From contig NZ_NGNS01000022.1 in NCBI RefSeq assembly GCF_002165625.1, positions 17,015 through 81,014 of the forward strand: DNA of 64,000 nucleotides, read 5' to 3'. This document shows, one piece after another, positions 9,229-18,834 of this stretch. The position numbers and the translations under genes were made by a program. The notes under the pieces were generated by a model, which was not told where the DNA came from, ran no database searches, and saw only the letters and a program-made list of their open reading frames with translations. Numbering within the stretch: position 1 is the stretch's first letter; every line of letters starts with the position of its first letter. This stretch comes from Neiella marina (GTDB lineage: Bacteria; Pseudomonadota; Gammaproteobacteria; Enterobacterales; Neiellaceae).

Positions 9229-10668
9229 TTAGTGCTCCCGCGCGATGTTACGGCCTTGATGACGGACCACACTTAAATGGATCAATTCCGATGGTTCAAG
9301 CCATGGCGCGGTACTTCGAACTTGCTGCCAAATTGGACTTTCCAAGGTTCGGCATAGCTCCTTGGCCAAATTAACCAAACCGGCATAGCCAGCATAAGCA
9401 TGCTCGCGTTCTTGGTTAATATCGAGAAATGGCATCTTGGCCTTGAGCGCGGTGTACATGTTGCGGCCACCAGCAATCATTAGATCGGCGTTGTGCTCTG
9501 CAGCCACATCCAATAAATTGCGCGCCCCGCCTTCATCCAGCATTAACGCATCTGGGCCCATAATCTCGCGAATACGTGCTTTGTCATGCTCGGTTGATTT
9601 CTTTGTGCCAGTGGCAACCACTTCAATGTCCAGCTGCTGCAGTGCTGCGACCACTGACCAAGATTTCACCCCGCCGGTGTAGACCAATGCCCGTTTGCCT
9701 TGCAACCGGTCACGATAAGGAGCCAACAGCGCTTTGGTTTCCATTTCCTTAAAGGCAATCAATTGTTCAGTTTCGGCAATCAGTTTTGGATCACCGATCA
9801 GACGAGCAAATTGCCGAAGCGATTCTGACGTGTCCTCAAGGCCATAAAAGCTCCCTTCAAACCAGGGGATACCCCAACGCTGCTCCAGCATCCGGGCAAC
9901 ATTGATTTGTGCTCGCGAGCAAACCACCATGGCGGCATCGGCTCGATGCATGGTTTGAATTTCGTGAAAACGAGTGTCACCGGCCATGCAGCTCAGCACT
10001 CGATAACCGAGTTGTTCGAGTAACGGTGAAATGTGCCAAAACTCACCGGCAATGTTGTATTCGCCGATCAACACAATGTCATGCACTTTGCGGGTCGGAT
10101 CGTGGCGCATCACGGGTTTAGGTGGCGGCTCAGCGGTACCAATGACTTTGCGCACCATGACATCACCAGCGATTCGGTTGCCCAAGTTTTTATTGCCATA
10201 GAAGCCAGCGGCATCAACGGCAATCACTGGGCGCTGCCAACGTTGCTGTGCTAAATCGCAAATGGCATCGACATCGTTACCTTCAAGCGCAGGTACACAG
10301 GTCATGTAGACAAATACTGCTGGCGGATCATGACGCTCAATGACCTCTTTGATGGCATGGAGCAAGCGCTTTTCGGCACGGCCCATAATGACATCTTGTT
10401 CATTTAAGTCAGTGGTAAAGCCCAAACGAAACAAATTTCGGCCATTGGCTCGGGTGCCACGGTTGTTCCAACTATTCCCCGCACAGGCAATGGGTCCGTG
10501 AATGATATGGGCAACATCGGCAATCGGCAGCAAACTGATTTGTGCGCCATCGAAGCTGCAGCCTCCTGCGGTGTTACCTGGTGTTGGCCGACTACAACCG
10601 CTTTTGTCACCTTTATTGTGTTCGCAAGCGGGTTCATCTAATAATTCGGCGATTTCACTACGTTTCAT
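9229..10668 (-). CDS. nifE: NifE, scaffold alpha subunit
   Basis: Alpha-like subunit of the NifEN cofactor scaffold, 479 residues. Visible are the N-terminal Cys (ACEHN), [37 protein letters not shown], the [18 protein letters not shown] segment and [15 protein letters not shown]. The ATG at 10668 has a full AGGAGG seven bases upstream, which settles the start. First gene of the nifE-N-X-fdx-rseC operon. A sigma-54 promoter is seen 360 bases upstream (11028-11043), which leaves a very long leader containing a palindromic element. Confidence 0.97.
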   Translation of the reverse strand: MKRSEIAELLDEPACEHNKGDKSGCSRPTPGNTAGGCSFDGAQISLLPIADVAHIIHGPIACAGNSWNNRGTRANGRNLFRLGFTTDLNEQDVIMGRAEKRLLHAIKEVIERHDPPAVFVYMTCVPALEGNDVDAICDLAQQRWQRPVIAVDAAGFYGNKNLGNRIAGDVMVRKVIGTAEPPPKPVMRHDPTRKVHDIVLIGEYNIAGEFWHISPLLEQLGYRVLSCMAGDTRFHEIQTMHRADAAMVVCSRAQINVARMLEQRWGIPWFEGSFYGLEDTSESLRQFARLIGDPKLIAETEQLIAFKEMETKALLAPYRDRLQGKRALVYTGGVKSWSVVAALQQLDIEVVATGTKKSTEHDKARIREIMGPDALMLDEGGARNLLDVAAEHNADLMIAGGRNMYTALKAKMPFLDINQEREHAYAGYAGLVNLAKELCRTLESPIWQQVRSTAPWLEPSELIHLSVVRHQGRNIAREH

Positions 10669-10708
10669 TGGGTTCCTCCTGAGAAGCAAAGAGCGGCTCA
10701 ATGGTGCT

Positions 10709-10974
10709 AGGGTCTGTTTATCTCTGATGTATAAATTTTGTTCGTTCAAAACACTCTTTTGAGCAAGGCGCGAGCTTTGCCGTATAGCCATCTATACAAA
10801 TAGCGAGCAACGCCGCGAAACGAGTGTTTTGACGAACCCTTAGGGCAGCATTTATGGGTGATTTATTCTGCGTCAGCGATTTCTTATTGACAGCCAGTCA
10901 ACGTCGCAACCGCTTCCTTGCCTAAATTCCCCATAAATTGCTGCAAAAACATACATCAGAGATCAACAGGCCCT
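10709..10974. repeat. 266 bp nested palindromic element (MITE-like) in the nifE leader
   Basis: Bounded by imperfect 24-base terminal inverted repeats (10709-10732, starting AGGGTCTGTTTATCTCTGAT, and 10951-10974, ending GATCAACAGGCCCT). Two further inverted pairs are nested inside: TTCAAAACACTC near 10744 with GAGTGTTTTGA near 10822, and GCAGCATTTATGGG near 10843 with CCCATAAATTGCTGC near 10930. No coding capacity. This is the structure of a non-autonomous mobile repeat; similar elements occur in Shewanella and Aeromonas relatives as far as I recall. Confidence 0.75.
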
Positions 10975-11027
10975 GATGCCAAGCAACCATTGTCCGTTCT
11001 TGCTAAAACAGTCTTCATAGGAACCAG

Positions 11028-11043
11028 TGCAAACTTCAGACCT
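11028..11043 (-). promoter_or_regulatory. Sigma-54 promoter of nifE operon
   Basis: On the minus strand reads AGGTCTGAAGTTTGCA: GG-N10-GC spacing and a perfect TTGCA -12 element. Predicted transcript start near 11018. Confidence 0.65.
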
Positions 11044-11076
11044 CCACTAACATAATGATTTAATTGACTTAAATAT

Positions 11077-11092
11077 TGTAAGGTTTACGACA
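11077..11092. promoter_or_regulatory. NifA upstream activating site for nifE
   Basis: TGTAAGGTTTACGACA, an exact TGT-N10-ACA, about 60-75 bases before the predicted start, closer than usual. Confidence 0.65.
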
Positions 11093-11121
11093 AAGGAGAC
11101 TTTATTGTGTTCGTTAGGCAC

Positions 11122-11148
11122 AAAAAAGCGAGCCACGTGGGCTCGCTT
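11122..11148 (-). terminator. Intrinsic terminator of the GH16 gene
   Basis: Stem AAGCGAGCC/GGCTCGCTT (11126-11134 with 11140-11148); on the minus strand it is followed by T6. It sits 19 bases past the GH16 stop. Confidence 0.85.
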
Positions 11149-11166
11149 GTTACCGTGCAAAGATCA

Positions 11167-12555
11167 TTAGTGTGCGGTCGGCCGCTGGTATACCCGGACA
11201 TAATCGACAGCCATTTGCAGTGGAAAAATGGTGTCATCGATCGGACCGCCTGCGCTTCCCCATGCGCCGCCAACGGCAATATTGAGGATCAAGTGGAATG
11301 GGTGATCATAGGGCCATGATTGCCAACCGGTATGATCATTCATGTAGCTAAAGTACAAAGTATCATCAAAGTAAACATCGATACGTTCTGGTGTCCACTC
11401 GAGCGCGTAGACATGGAAGGCTTCACTGACATCTTTACCTTCAACGGCGCCCTTACGCTGCTCCCAGTTCACCCAGTAATAAGCTTTGTTATGCACAGTG
11501 CCGTGGACTCGATTCATGTCGTAACCGACATGCTCCATGATATCGATTTCGCCCGAGTTAGGCCAAGCGTCACAGGTTGAGCTGCCTTGCCACTCGGCTT
11601 CGGTGCTGCAGGTCGTTGCGTAGGTGAAGGGATCAGACGGCAACATCCAGATGGCGGGCCAAGAGCCTTGTCCTGCTGGCAACTTTGCTCGGATCTCGGC
11701 GCGGCCGTACAAAAAGTCACCTTTGCCGCGGGAATGGATGCGGCCCGAGGTATACTGGGCATTGTCGTACTGCTCTTTTAACGCTTCAATAATCAAGTGG
11801 CCATTCTCAACCCGAACGTTTTGCAACCGATCGGTATACGCCTGATCTTCAGCATTGACTTTACCCGCAGGCCAAATATCGTAATTCCACTTGTTCGGAT
11901 CGGGCGCACCCGAATAATCAAATTCATCGTTCCAAACCAATTGCCACTCTTGCGGATCGTGCCACTTGGGCCGCACCACAATGCCATTTAGCAATGGCTC
12001 ACCAGCAGAAGCAGCAAAATCGATGTTTAACACCCCATCAGTGACTTCAACATTAGTCACGGTGCGAACCAATGCTGAGCGGAAGTTGCCATCTCGCTCT
12101 CGGCGAACCGCCAGTTGCGGCACCACAATTTGGCCTTCAGCTAAGACATCAAACACCCGACCATATTGCTCAATGTCGTTGGGCTCAGCAAATTTAAATG
12201 TGACATCGTAAATGCCATTAGCCAGTGGTTTGGCAATAGTCAGTTTGCCTTGCCGGTAGCTTTTAAATAGCTCTGGATCTTGAGAGCCTAAGATCTCAGA
12301 AATGACGCCCTCGCTACCACCGATACTGCCATCATCAGCCTGATAGTGAATACCATCATTACCACAGTAGTCACCACCACCGACATTCATTGCCCAAGCA
12401 ACGGCTTGGCTAGACGTCAGGGACTGATTGAGCTGATAGAACTGTCCCTGCTCAGGGCTAGCCTTCTGGGGCGAAGCTGAATCATCTTTACTACCACTGC
12501 ACCCCACCAATAGTCCTGCCACCACAGCAGTGACAAACTTACATTTAGAAAACAC
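11167..12555 (-). CDS. GH16 beta-glucanase lipoprotein with malectin-like domain
   Basis: Secreted endo-beta-glucanase of glycoside hydrolase family 16, 462 residues. A lipoprotein signal ends in LLVGC (Cys near residue 19). Residues about 45-195 form a malectin-type carbohydrate-binding domain (AINVGGGDY-like AMNVGGGDY, then RVFDV, and a closing GIVV). The catalytic domain starts at WQLVWNDEFDYSG (about 205) and holds the ExDxxE active site in GEIDIMEHVG. The set fits laminarinase-type enzymes; agarase or other specificities cannot be excluded. A perfect TGTAAGCGCTTACA palindrome 68 bases upstream and the GH3 gene with the same site suggest joint regulation for beta-glucan use. Confidence 0.92.
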   Translation of the reverse strand: MFSKCKFVTAVVAGLLVGCSGSKDDSASPQKASPEQGQFYQLNQSLTSSQAVAWAMNVGGGDYCGNDGIHYQADDGSIGGSEGVISEILGSQDPELFKSYRQGKLTIAKPLANGIYDVTFKFAEPNDIEQYGRVFDVLAEGQIVVPQLAVRRERDGNFRSALVRTVTNVEVTDGVLNIDFAASAGEPLLNGIVVRPKWHDPQEWQLVWNDEFDYSGAPDPNKWNYDIWPAGKVNAEDQAYTDRLQNVRVENGHLIIEALKEQYDNAQYTSGRIHSRGKGDFLYGRAEIRAKLPAGQGSWPAIWMLPSDPFTYATTCSTEAEWQGSSTCDAWPNSGEIDIMEHVGYDMNRVHGTVHNKAYYWVNWEQRKGAVEGKDVSEAFHVYALEWTPERIDVYFDDTLYFSYMNDHTGWQSWPYDHPFHLILNIAVGGAWGSAGGPIDDTIFPLQMAVDYVRVYQRPTAH

Positions 12556-12622
12556 GGAAAATTACTCCAAATAACAATAGCCATCATCTAAGGCCTAATT
12601 TGAGGAATAAATTAACGACACA

Positions 12623-12636
12623 TGTAAGCGCTTACA
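12623..12636. promoter_or_regulatory. LacI-type operator before GH16
   Basis: TGTAAGCGCTTACA, a perfect 14-base palindrome with the central CG typical of LacI-family operators. A near-identical site precedes the GH3 gene at 22904. Confidence 0.65.
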
Positions 12637-12756
12637 ATAGTTAATCACAGCCATCTATCAGACTGTGATCGAGCTATCATTGAGTGTTAACGGAACATAG
12701 GGGAAAGCTCGCCGCCGTTCACCAGATCGCTAAACGGCGACAAGCGAGAGAGGTGA

Positions 12757-13779
12757 TTACTTTTGCAAATGACCGAACAATACGCGCAGAAATTCCTGCT
12801 CTAACGGTTTCGGTGCACCATAAAACACCAGATCGTGGTTGCGGTCAGGAATTAACCACAAGCTCGAGTTCTTCAGGTGCCGATGTTGGTCCAATACAGG
12901 CTCTATTGGGAAGTACTTGTCGTGTTGACCATTGATCATCAAGGTATCAGCAACAATTTTCTGCAGTTGCGGCGGCGAAAAGTTAGGTTGCTGATAGTCA
13001 GCTGCCAGCGCTCGATATTGCGCTAACAAAGCGTCAACTTGCGGCTGGCCGCCTGGGTGAAGCGCCACTAGCTTGCTTTGGAACGCCTTAGAAAAATGAT
13101 TAAAGCCTTTCGCTTTGCGTTGCTGTTCACGGGCTGATTCAGCCAGATAGGAGCCCGATCCGATCAATACCAGCTTGCCGATTCGTTTTGGTTGCTCGAT
13201 TGCCATCCGAGTGAGCGTTAGCGCACCTTCGCCGTAGCCAACGGCATCGAACTTGGCAATATTCAAGTGCGCCATCAGAGCCGATAAGTCTGCTGCCGCT
13301 TCGCGATAACTAAACACGGCAGACGGATTAGTAGACAAACCATGACCCCGCAGATCAGGAACAATGACTTGGAACTGCTTGGCAAGCTGCTCTAAGTAGG
13401 GTTGCCACAATTCGCCGGAATCGAGAAAGCCGTGGACCAACAATAATGGCGAGCCAGTGCCCATGGTACGGTAGTGAATCGACACGTCACCGAGGCTGAA
13501 GGTATTTTCACTGAATGCACCTTCTTCGACTTCGGTTAGCTCAGGAGCAGGCAGAACAAGCGGCGCAGGTTGTTTAGTATTCTCTTCAGCTGCAGCGGAT
13601 GCACCCTGTTCAATATTGGCCACCGGCGTATCGGCCGATGATGAGACACTTTGCTTCTTTGATGTTTCTTCAGCAGCGCTTTCGACTCCAGGCTGAGCAG
13701 CAGAAGTCAGTTCTTGGCTATGAGCGAAACCAGCGCTGCACAGTAATAAAGCAGCCAAGAGCTTAGCGGAACAAGTCAT
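12757..13779 (-). CDS. Exported alpha/beta hydrolase
   Basis: A 340-residue serine-hydrolase-fold protein. Start at 13779 gives a clean signal peptide (MTCSAKLLAALLLCSAGFAHS) and has AAGGA seven bases upstream; an upstream start would spoil it. After a Glu/Ser/Ala-rich spacer of about 80 residues the hydrolase domain begins with LLLVHGFLDSGELW (oxyanion region) and VPDLRGHGLS. The nucleophile elbow reads GYGEGA instead of the usual GxSxG: the Ser is replaced by Glu or shifted, so catalysis may be altered. Asp (INGQHDKYF) and His (PDRNHDLVF) of the triad are present. Substrate unknown. Confidence 0.8.
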   Translation of the reverse strand: MTCSAKLLAALLLCSAGFAHSQELTSAAQPGVESAAEETSKKQSVSSSADTPVANIEQGASAAAEENTKQPAPLVLPAPELTEVEEGAFSENTFSLGDVSIHYRTMGTGSPLLLVHGFLDSGELWQPYLEQLAKQFQVIVPDLRGHGLSTNPSAVFSYREAAADLSALMAHLNIAKFDAVGYGEGALTLTRMAIEQPKRIGKLVLIGSGSYLAESAREQQRKAKGFNHFSKAFQSKLVALHPGGQPQVDALLAQYRALAADYQQPNFSPPQLQKIVADTLMINGQHDKYFPIEPVLDQHRHLKNSSLWLIPDRNHDLVFYGAPKPLEQEFLRVLFGHLQK

Positions 13780-14019
13780 TACGTCTTCCTTAAACGGGCA
13801 AACAGGCACAGGCCCAACAAACTAGATCAAACCCCGTCACCCTAGCATACCCTGACGATCAAGTGACATGCGCCAAGTTAACAATTTTGGCAGATTCACC
13901 AGATTCAACCAATAAAGCCAACACAAGCTCAGAAATGGCTTCATACCTTGATTAAATCTTGCACACCTCCTTATCGCCTACTAGCTTTTAACCATCTGAC
14001 ACAGATAAGGAATTTAGCA

Positions 14020-15840
14020 ATGGCACAACGGATATCAACTCTCTTCTCGGCACTCATGTTGACGCTGTTGATGGTGCCTGTTTATTCGCTTGCCGAGCAC
14101 ATTGAAACAGATGCTGAAGTAGTCGTAATCGGTGATGTGCATGGCGCATTCGAGCAAGTCACATCACTGCTCAAAGAACTTAAAGTTATTGACGACAACC
14201 TCGATTGGATAGGTGGCAAACGCCACTTAGTGAGCCTTGGTGATTTGGTCGACCGAGGCGCTGGCTCGCGTCAAGTTGTCGAGTTGATGATGAAACTTCA
14301 ACGCCAAGCCGAAGCTGCTGGCGGTGGTTACAGTCAACTACTGGGCAACCACGAAATCATGCTGATGACAGGTGACTACCGTTATGTCAGCGAAGCAGAA
14401 TTTGCCAGTTATAAAGACTTGGCTTCAGAACAACAACGCAAAGAATTATTTCGTAAATACAGCCGCTTGTACCCTAACGAAACCGATCTTGAAAGTGATT
14501 TTGCAGCCAATTTCCCTCCCGGTTTTACCGGTTTAGTGCAGGCTTTCTCGCCACAAGGCGAAATCGGCAAATGGCTCAGACAGCATGGTCGTGCGGCAAT
14601 CAAAATAAACAACCAAGTTTATGTTCATGCTGGCCTATCGCTGGATTCACTGGAGCTTTCGATTGACGAGCTAAATCAGGCAACCAGCAAAGCATTAGCC
14701 GACTATCAGCAACCTTTTGACGAGCTAATTGAGTTCGGCATTTTACCCTTCACTCTTGATAATTATTCTGGCGAGGCTGCTGCGCTAGCCTTTTTGGACA
14801 GCCGCAATGCCAAACGCCAACCTTGGTATAAAGCAGCGCAGCAATTTATCGAAGCACAAGACAGTTTGCTGTTCTCCCAAACCGGTCCATTTTGGTATCG
14901 CGGCAACGCTTTTTGCCCTGAGCTATTAGAGTCCTACACGGTCGAAAAAGCCCAGCGAAAATATCAGATTGACCATATCGTTGTCGGTCATTCGGTCAAG
15001 TATCGACGCGTCGTCAGCCGAGTCGATGGCGCCGTGATTTTAGCTGACACTGGCATGCTCACCAATTACTATGGTGGCACACCGTCCGCGCTATTGAGCT
15101 CCGAACAACAAACCACTAGCCACCACCTCAATAACCAGTTTAGCGCCAACATCGTTGCCGAAACCGAACGCTTTCGCCATAACCCTCCAGGGATGAAAGA
15201 TGAGGATGTTGAAGCATTTTTAACAACCGCAGAGATTATTGATAACCAACCGATAGGCAAAGGTGTCACTCGCTCTCGGGTACTCACCTTAAAGCAAGAC
15301 GATAAGCAGTTTCGCGCCTCGTTTAAAACCTTCAACAAGAGCGGCGACCGCTACATATTTGAAGTTGCCGCTTACAAACTCGACCGTCTGCTCGGACAAA
15401 ATCTGGTTCCGCCGACCGTATTGCGGACAATCGATGGCAAGGAAGGCGCGGTTCAGTTGTGGGTGGAAGATCTGATTGATGACAACCACAAGAATGACCA
15501 CAAAGTCGAATACACGGGCATGTGTGAAGAGCTCGGCTGGACTCGTTTAATGCTCAATTTCGATACCCTGATATTCAATATCGATCGCAATAACGGCAAC
15601 ATTCTTTGGGACGAGGAGTTCTTTGGCATGTTCATCGACCATTCACAAGCCTTTGGCGATACGGTCGGTAAGCCCAAGATGTATCGCCGTTCGACTTTTC
15701 GTTTATCCAAGCTCCATAAAAAGCGTTTGCGTAGCCTGACATTGGACAACCTCAAAGCCGAGCTGTCTGATTATCTCAATGGCACCCAAATCAACGCGAT
15801 TATCAAACGTCGTGATTACATTCTGAGAAAAGCCAAATAA
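14020..15840 (+). CDS. Exported metallophosphoesterase fused to a kinase-fold domain
   Basis: A 606-residue two-domain protein. I place the start at 14020 (AAGGA upstream) because MAQRISTLFSALMLTLLMVP is a good signal peptide. Residues about 28-350 are a calcineurin-like phosphoesterase with GDVHG, GDLVDRG, GNHE and a late GHS motif, the set found in PPP-type and Shewanella-like phosphatases. Residues about 400-606 resemble the PI3/4-kinase/HipA fold: SFKTF nucleotide Lys, a VEDLID hinge, catalytic loop FNIDRNNGNILWD, and metal motif FIDHSQAF. Its stop overlaps the start of the nucleotide-translocase-like gene. Opposed phosphatase and kinase activities in one secreted chain would be unusual; the kinase call rests on motif order only. 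Confidence 0.75.
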   Translation: MAQRISTLFSALMLTLLMVPVYSLAEHIETDAEVVVIGDVHGAFEQVTSLLKELKVIDDNLDWIGGKRHLVSLGDLVDRGAGSRQVVELMMKLQRQAEAAGGGYSQLLGNHEIMLMTGDYRYVSEAEFASYKDLASEQQRKELFRKYSRLYPNETDLESDFAANFPPGFTGLVQAFSPQGEIGKWLRQHGRAAIKINNQVYVHAGLSLDSLELSIDELNQATSKALADYQQPFDELIEFGILPFTLDNYSGEAAALAFLDSRNAKRQPWYKAAQQFIEAQDSLLFSQTGPFWYRGNAFCPELLESYTVEKAQRKYQIDHIVVGHSVKYRRVVSRVDGAVILADTGMLTNYYGGTPSALLSSEQQTTSHHLNNQFSANIVAETERFRHNPPGMKDEDVEAFLTTAEIIDNQPIGKGVTRSRVLTLKQDDKQFRASFKTFNKSGDRYIFEVAAYKLDRLLGQNLVPPTVLRTIDGKEGAVQLWVEDLIDDNHKNDHKVEYTGMCEELGWTRLMLNFDTLIFNIDRNNGNILWDEEFFGMFIDHSQAFGDTVGKPKMYRRSTFRLSKLHKKRLRSLTLDNLKAELSDYLNGTQINAIIKRRDYILRKAK

Positions 15841-17162
15841 TGGCTGCGAGCGCTGAACAGCAAACGCCAACTGAGTATTCGTGGCTTGAACGGGTACTCA
15901 GGCTTGGCGGCGACGTCCATTCGGGAGAAGGGCTAAAAGTACTGTCGCTGTTCTTTATTCTGTTCATGCTGATGTTCACCGCATATATCCTCAAACCGGT
16001 GCGAGAAGAGCTGATATTGGTTGAACAAGGTTCGGAGTTAAAAAGTTACGCCACCGCCTTCCAAGCGCTGTTGTTGCTGTTTTTAGTACCAGCTTACGGC
16101 GCATTTTCGCGTCGTTTCACCAGCCGCCGATTTATGATCGCGGTGATTTCATTTTTCATTTTGTCATTCGTGGTGTTTTTGTTGGCGAGCATGGCAGGAT
16201 TTGCTATTGGCCTGTTTTTTTATATTTGGCTCGGTGCATTTGGTGTCCTGGCTCTCAGCCAATTCTGGGCGTATGCCAGCGATCGCCTCGATGAAGAAGA
16301 CGGCAAACGCTTATTTGGCCTAATTGCTTTTGGTGCTTCGATGGGTTCGATGATAGGGGCAATGGCAGCCAAAGCACTGCCACCAGAGCTCGATAGTCGT
16401 ATCATTCTGGCTGCAGCGGCGGTCACATTACTAATTGCCCAGTTTCCGGTGTTGTTTGCAAAGTCGAGTCATGTGCGGCTCAAAATCGATACGGCAGCCG
16501 ACAAACCCAAACTGCTCAACGCCTTTAAACTAGTGTTGGCTAATCGCTACCTGTTGCTAATTGCCTTGTTTGTGTTGTTGTTTAGTTGGACCAATTCACT
16601 GGGCGAGTACTTGGTTAGCTTGTTGGTCGAACATAACTATGATTTGGCGCTGGATTCGGGTTCAGTGGAACTCTCAAAGAATGCCTACATCAAGCAGTTC
16701 TATAGCAATTATTTTTTGGCCGTGAACATTGCGAGCGCGCTATTGCAATTCTTCGTGGTGTCCCGTTTTATCAATACCTTTGGGGTCAAGTTATCGCTGG
16801 TGCTGGTACCGCTTTTCATATTTATTGGCTACAGCTTAGTGTTGTTTGTTGGTGCGCTATTACTATTCAAAATCATCAAAATTGTCGAGAACAGCCTTGA
16901 TTATTCGTTGATGAACACAGTCAAACAAATGCTGTACATTCCAACCTCAAGACAAGAGCGCTACGAAGCCAGAGCCTTGATTGAAACCCTGTGTTTTCGC
17001 AGCGGCGATATGTTGCAAGGGCTCACGGTATTTATCGGCATCAACGTGTTAGCTATCCAACCAAAGAGTTTTCTTTACTTCGTCATCGCAGTATCGGTCA
17101 TCGTCATTGTCTTAGCCCTCAATATCGGCAATCGCCACCGCCAATTGCATCGCCCTGACTAG
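15840..17162 (+). CDS. NTP/NDP exchange transporter-like membrane protein
   Basis: A 440-residue polytopic protein, about 11-12 membrane helices. The N-terminal block (EGLKVLSLFFILFMLMFTAY, ILKPVREELIL) and the loop with FSRRFTSRRF resemble bacterial proteins related to the ATP/ADP translocase and MFS group. The start shares its A with the stop of the phosphoesterase-kinase gene (TAATG), so the two are translationally coupled. Cargo is unknown; nucleotide exchange is a family-level guess and many free-living relatives are uncharacterised. Confidence 0.7.
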   Translation: MAASAEQQTPTEYSWLERVLRLGGDVHSGEGLKVLSLFFILFMLMFTAYILKPVREELILVEQGSELKSYATAFQALLLLFLVPAYGAFSRRFTSRRFMIAVISFFILSFVVFLLASMAGFAIGLFFYIWLGAFGVLALSQFWAYASDRLDEEDGKRLFGLIAFGASMGSMIGAMAAKALPPELDSRIILAAAAVTLLIAQFPVLFAKSSHVRLKIDTAADKPKLLNAFKLVLANRYLLLIALFVLLFSWTNSLGEYLVSLLVEHNYDLALDSGSVELSKNAYIKQFYSNYFLAVNIASALLQFFVVSRFINTFGVKLSLVLVPLFIFIGYSLVLFVGALLLFKIIKIVENSLDYSLMNTVKQMLYIPTSRQERYEARALIETLCFRSGDMLQGLTVFIGINVLAIQPKSFLYFVIAVSVIVIVLALNIGNRHRQLHRPD

Positions 17163-17716
17163 TCGAGTTGTTTCAAAACCCGAGCTGGATTGCCACCAAT
17201 TACCACATTGTCACCAAAGCTTTTTGTCACTACCGCGCCCGACGCAACGACAACATTATCACCCAATGTCACCCCTGGATTGATCACCGCATGGCCGCCG
17301 ATCCAACAGTCGTTGCCTATGGTAATCGGCAAGCCGAACTCAAGGCCGCTCACGCGTTCTTGGCGATCCAACGGATGGCCCGGGGTATAGATACCTACCT
17401 GCGGTGCCATCAAGCAGTTGTCGCCAATTCGTACTTCTGCGACATCTAAAATCACGCAGTCAAAATTGGCATAGAAATTTTCGCCGACATGAATATTGAC
17501 GCCGTAATCACAACGGAAATTCGACTCCACATAGATCCGTTTACCGGTCGAACCAAACAGTGATTTGATAATTTTGGTGCGTTTGGACAACTCCCCCATA
17601 CTGGTCTGGTTGAGTCGTTCGAATAGCTCCCTGGCGTTTTTGCGTAGCGCCGTTAATTCAGGATCAAACGGGTTGTAGTATTCGCCGTTAAGCATTTTTT
17701 CAAATTCGGATGGCAT
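17159..17716 (-). CDS. maa: Maltose O-acetyltransferase-like hexapeptide enzyme
   Basis: A 185-residue left-handed beta-helix acetyltransferase of the Maa/LacA/NodL group. The N-terminal FEKMLNGEYYNPFDPEL is the maltose-acetyltransferase cap; YGVNIHVGENFYANFDCVILDV begins the hexapeptide repeats; the catalytic His is in YTPGHPL, and GNDCWIGGHAVINPGVTLGDN follows. Uses acetyl-CoA to acetylate sugars. Convergent with the transporter gene, overlapping it by four bases. Whether maltose or another sugar is used cannot be told. Confidence 0.88.
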   Translation of the reverse strand: MPSEFEKMLNGEYYNPFDPELTALRKNARELFERLNQTSMGELSKRTKIIKSLFGSTGKRIYVESNFRCDYGVNIHVGENFYANFDCVILDVAEVRIGDNCLMAPQVGIYTPGHPLDRQERVSGLEFGLPITIGNDCWIGGHAVINPGVTLGDNVVVASGAVVTKSFGDNVVIGGNPARVLKQLD

Positions 17717-17892
17717 CTTCGCTCCGCATAGTTAAAAGTTCCGCCGCCGCGATCAAGGTCAACAAGTTGTCTCAACTATCTAAATAGTTAGACGTCATGA
17801 TCACCGACAAGCATTATCGCCAAGTTTGAGGTACATTACAGACCAGTATTATTACCAAGAAACCATTATTGGTCATACAAGGTTATTCATCG

Positions 17893-18834
17893 ATGCTGCA
17901 AGCCTTTGGTTTTTCTCTTTCGGTTACGACACCGATTTTACTAATGATGGTGCTAGGCTACGTGTTCCGCCACCGAGGCATGATCTCAGCTGACTTTATT
18001 CAAAGTGGCTCGAACCTAGTATTCAACGTCACTTTGCCTTGTTTGTTATTCCTCAATGTTGCCAACGCTGATGTCGCCGCACTGATTCAGCCCAAACTAC
18101 TTGCCACCGCCACCATCATCACTGTGGTATCAACCGCAATTCTTTGGTGGTATGGCCGCAACATGGCACCCGCCCAGCGCGGCGTTTTTGTGCAAGGCTG
18201 TTTTCGCGGCAACATGGGCATCATTGGCTTGGCAACCATCGTCAATGCCTTCGGTACCGAAGCATTGGCCCCTGCCGGTATCTACCTCGCCATTATCGCC
18301 ATTGTTTATAACCTCACGGCGATTGTAGTGCTCAGTGCGGCTCAAAGTCGCCCCGACCAAAACTTGCTCAAGCAAACCGTCCGTTCAATGGTTACCAACC
18401 CGCTATTCTTGGCAATTGCCGCAGGCTTAGCACTGGCGTTAATGCGTTTCAGTTTGCCTGACTGGCTAATGACCAGTGGCCGCTATCTAGCCAACATGAC
18501 ACTACCGCTCGCACTGCTGTGCGTTGGCGGTTCACTGAGCTTAGAACGATTGAAAGGTAATCGCAGCCTCATCGTTCAAGCCTCGTTGGTAAAGCTGGTA
18601 TTGCTACCAGCTTTTTCTGTGCTGTGCGGCGCAATGCTTGGTTTTCGCGATGTCAGTTTGGGTATTCTCTATTTGATGATGGCCACCCCGTCTGCCACTG
18701 CCAGTTTTGTCATGGCCAAACAAATGGCCGGAGATGCTGATTTGGCCGCCGACATCATTGCCGTCACCACAGTGTTTGCCATTATCACAACCACACTAGG
18801 CTTGTTAGCGCTCCGCTCATTTGGATTAATTTAG
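17893..18834 (+). CDS. AEC-family transporter
   Basis: Auxin-efflux-carrier-type permease (PF03547), 313 residues, about ten membrane helices. The family pattern is seen at SVTTPILLMMVLGYVFRHRG, FNVTLPCLLFLNVA, and the closing MMATPSATASFVMAKQMAGDADLA. I start at the ATG at 17893, with AAGG ten bases upstream, since the TTG at 17869 lacks a ribosome site. Relatives export organic acids or other small anions; the substrate here is open. Its end overlaps the convergent DJ-1/PfpI gene by four bases. Confidence 0.88.
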   Translation: MLQAFGFSLSVTTPILLMMVLGYVFRHRGMISADFIQSGSNLVFNVTLPCLLFLNVANADVAALIQPKLLATATIITVVSTAILWWYGRNMAPAQRGVFVQGCFRGNMGIIGLATIVNAFGTEALAPAGIYLAIIAIVYNLTAIVVLSAAQSRPDQNLLKQTVRSMVTNPLFLAIAAGLALALMRFSLPDWLMTSGRYLANMTLPLALLCVGGSLSLERLKGNRSLIVQASLVKLVLLPAFSVLCGAMLGFRDVSLGILYLMMATPSATASFVMAKQMAGDADLAADIIAVTTVFAIITTTLGLLALRSFGLI

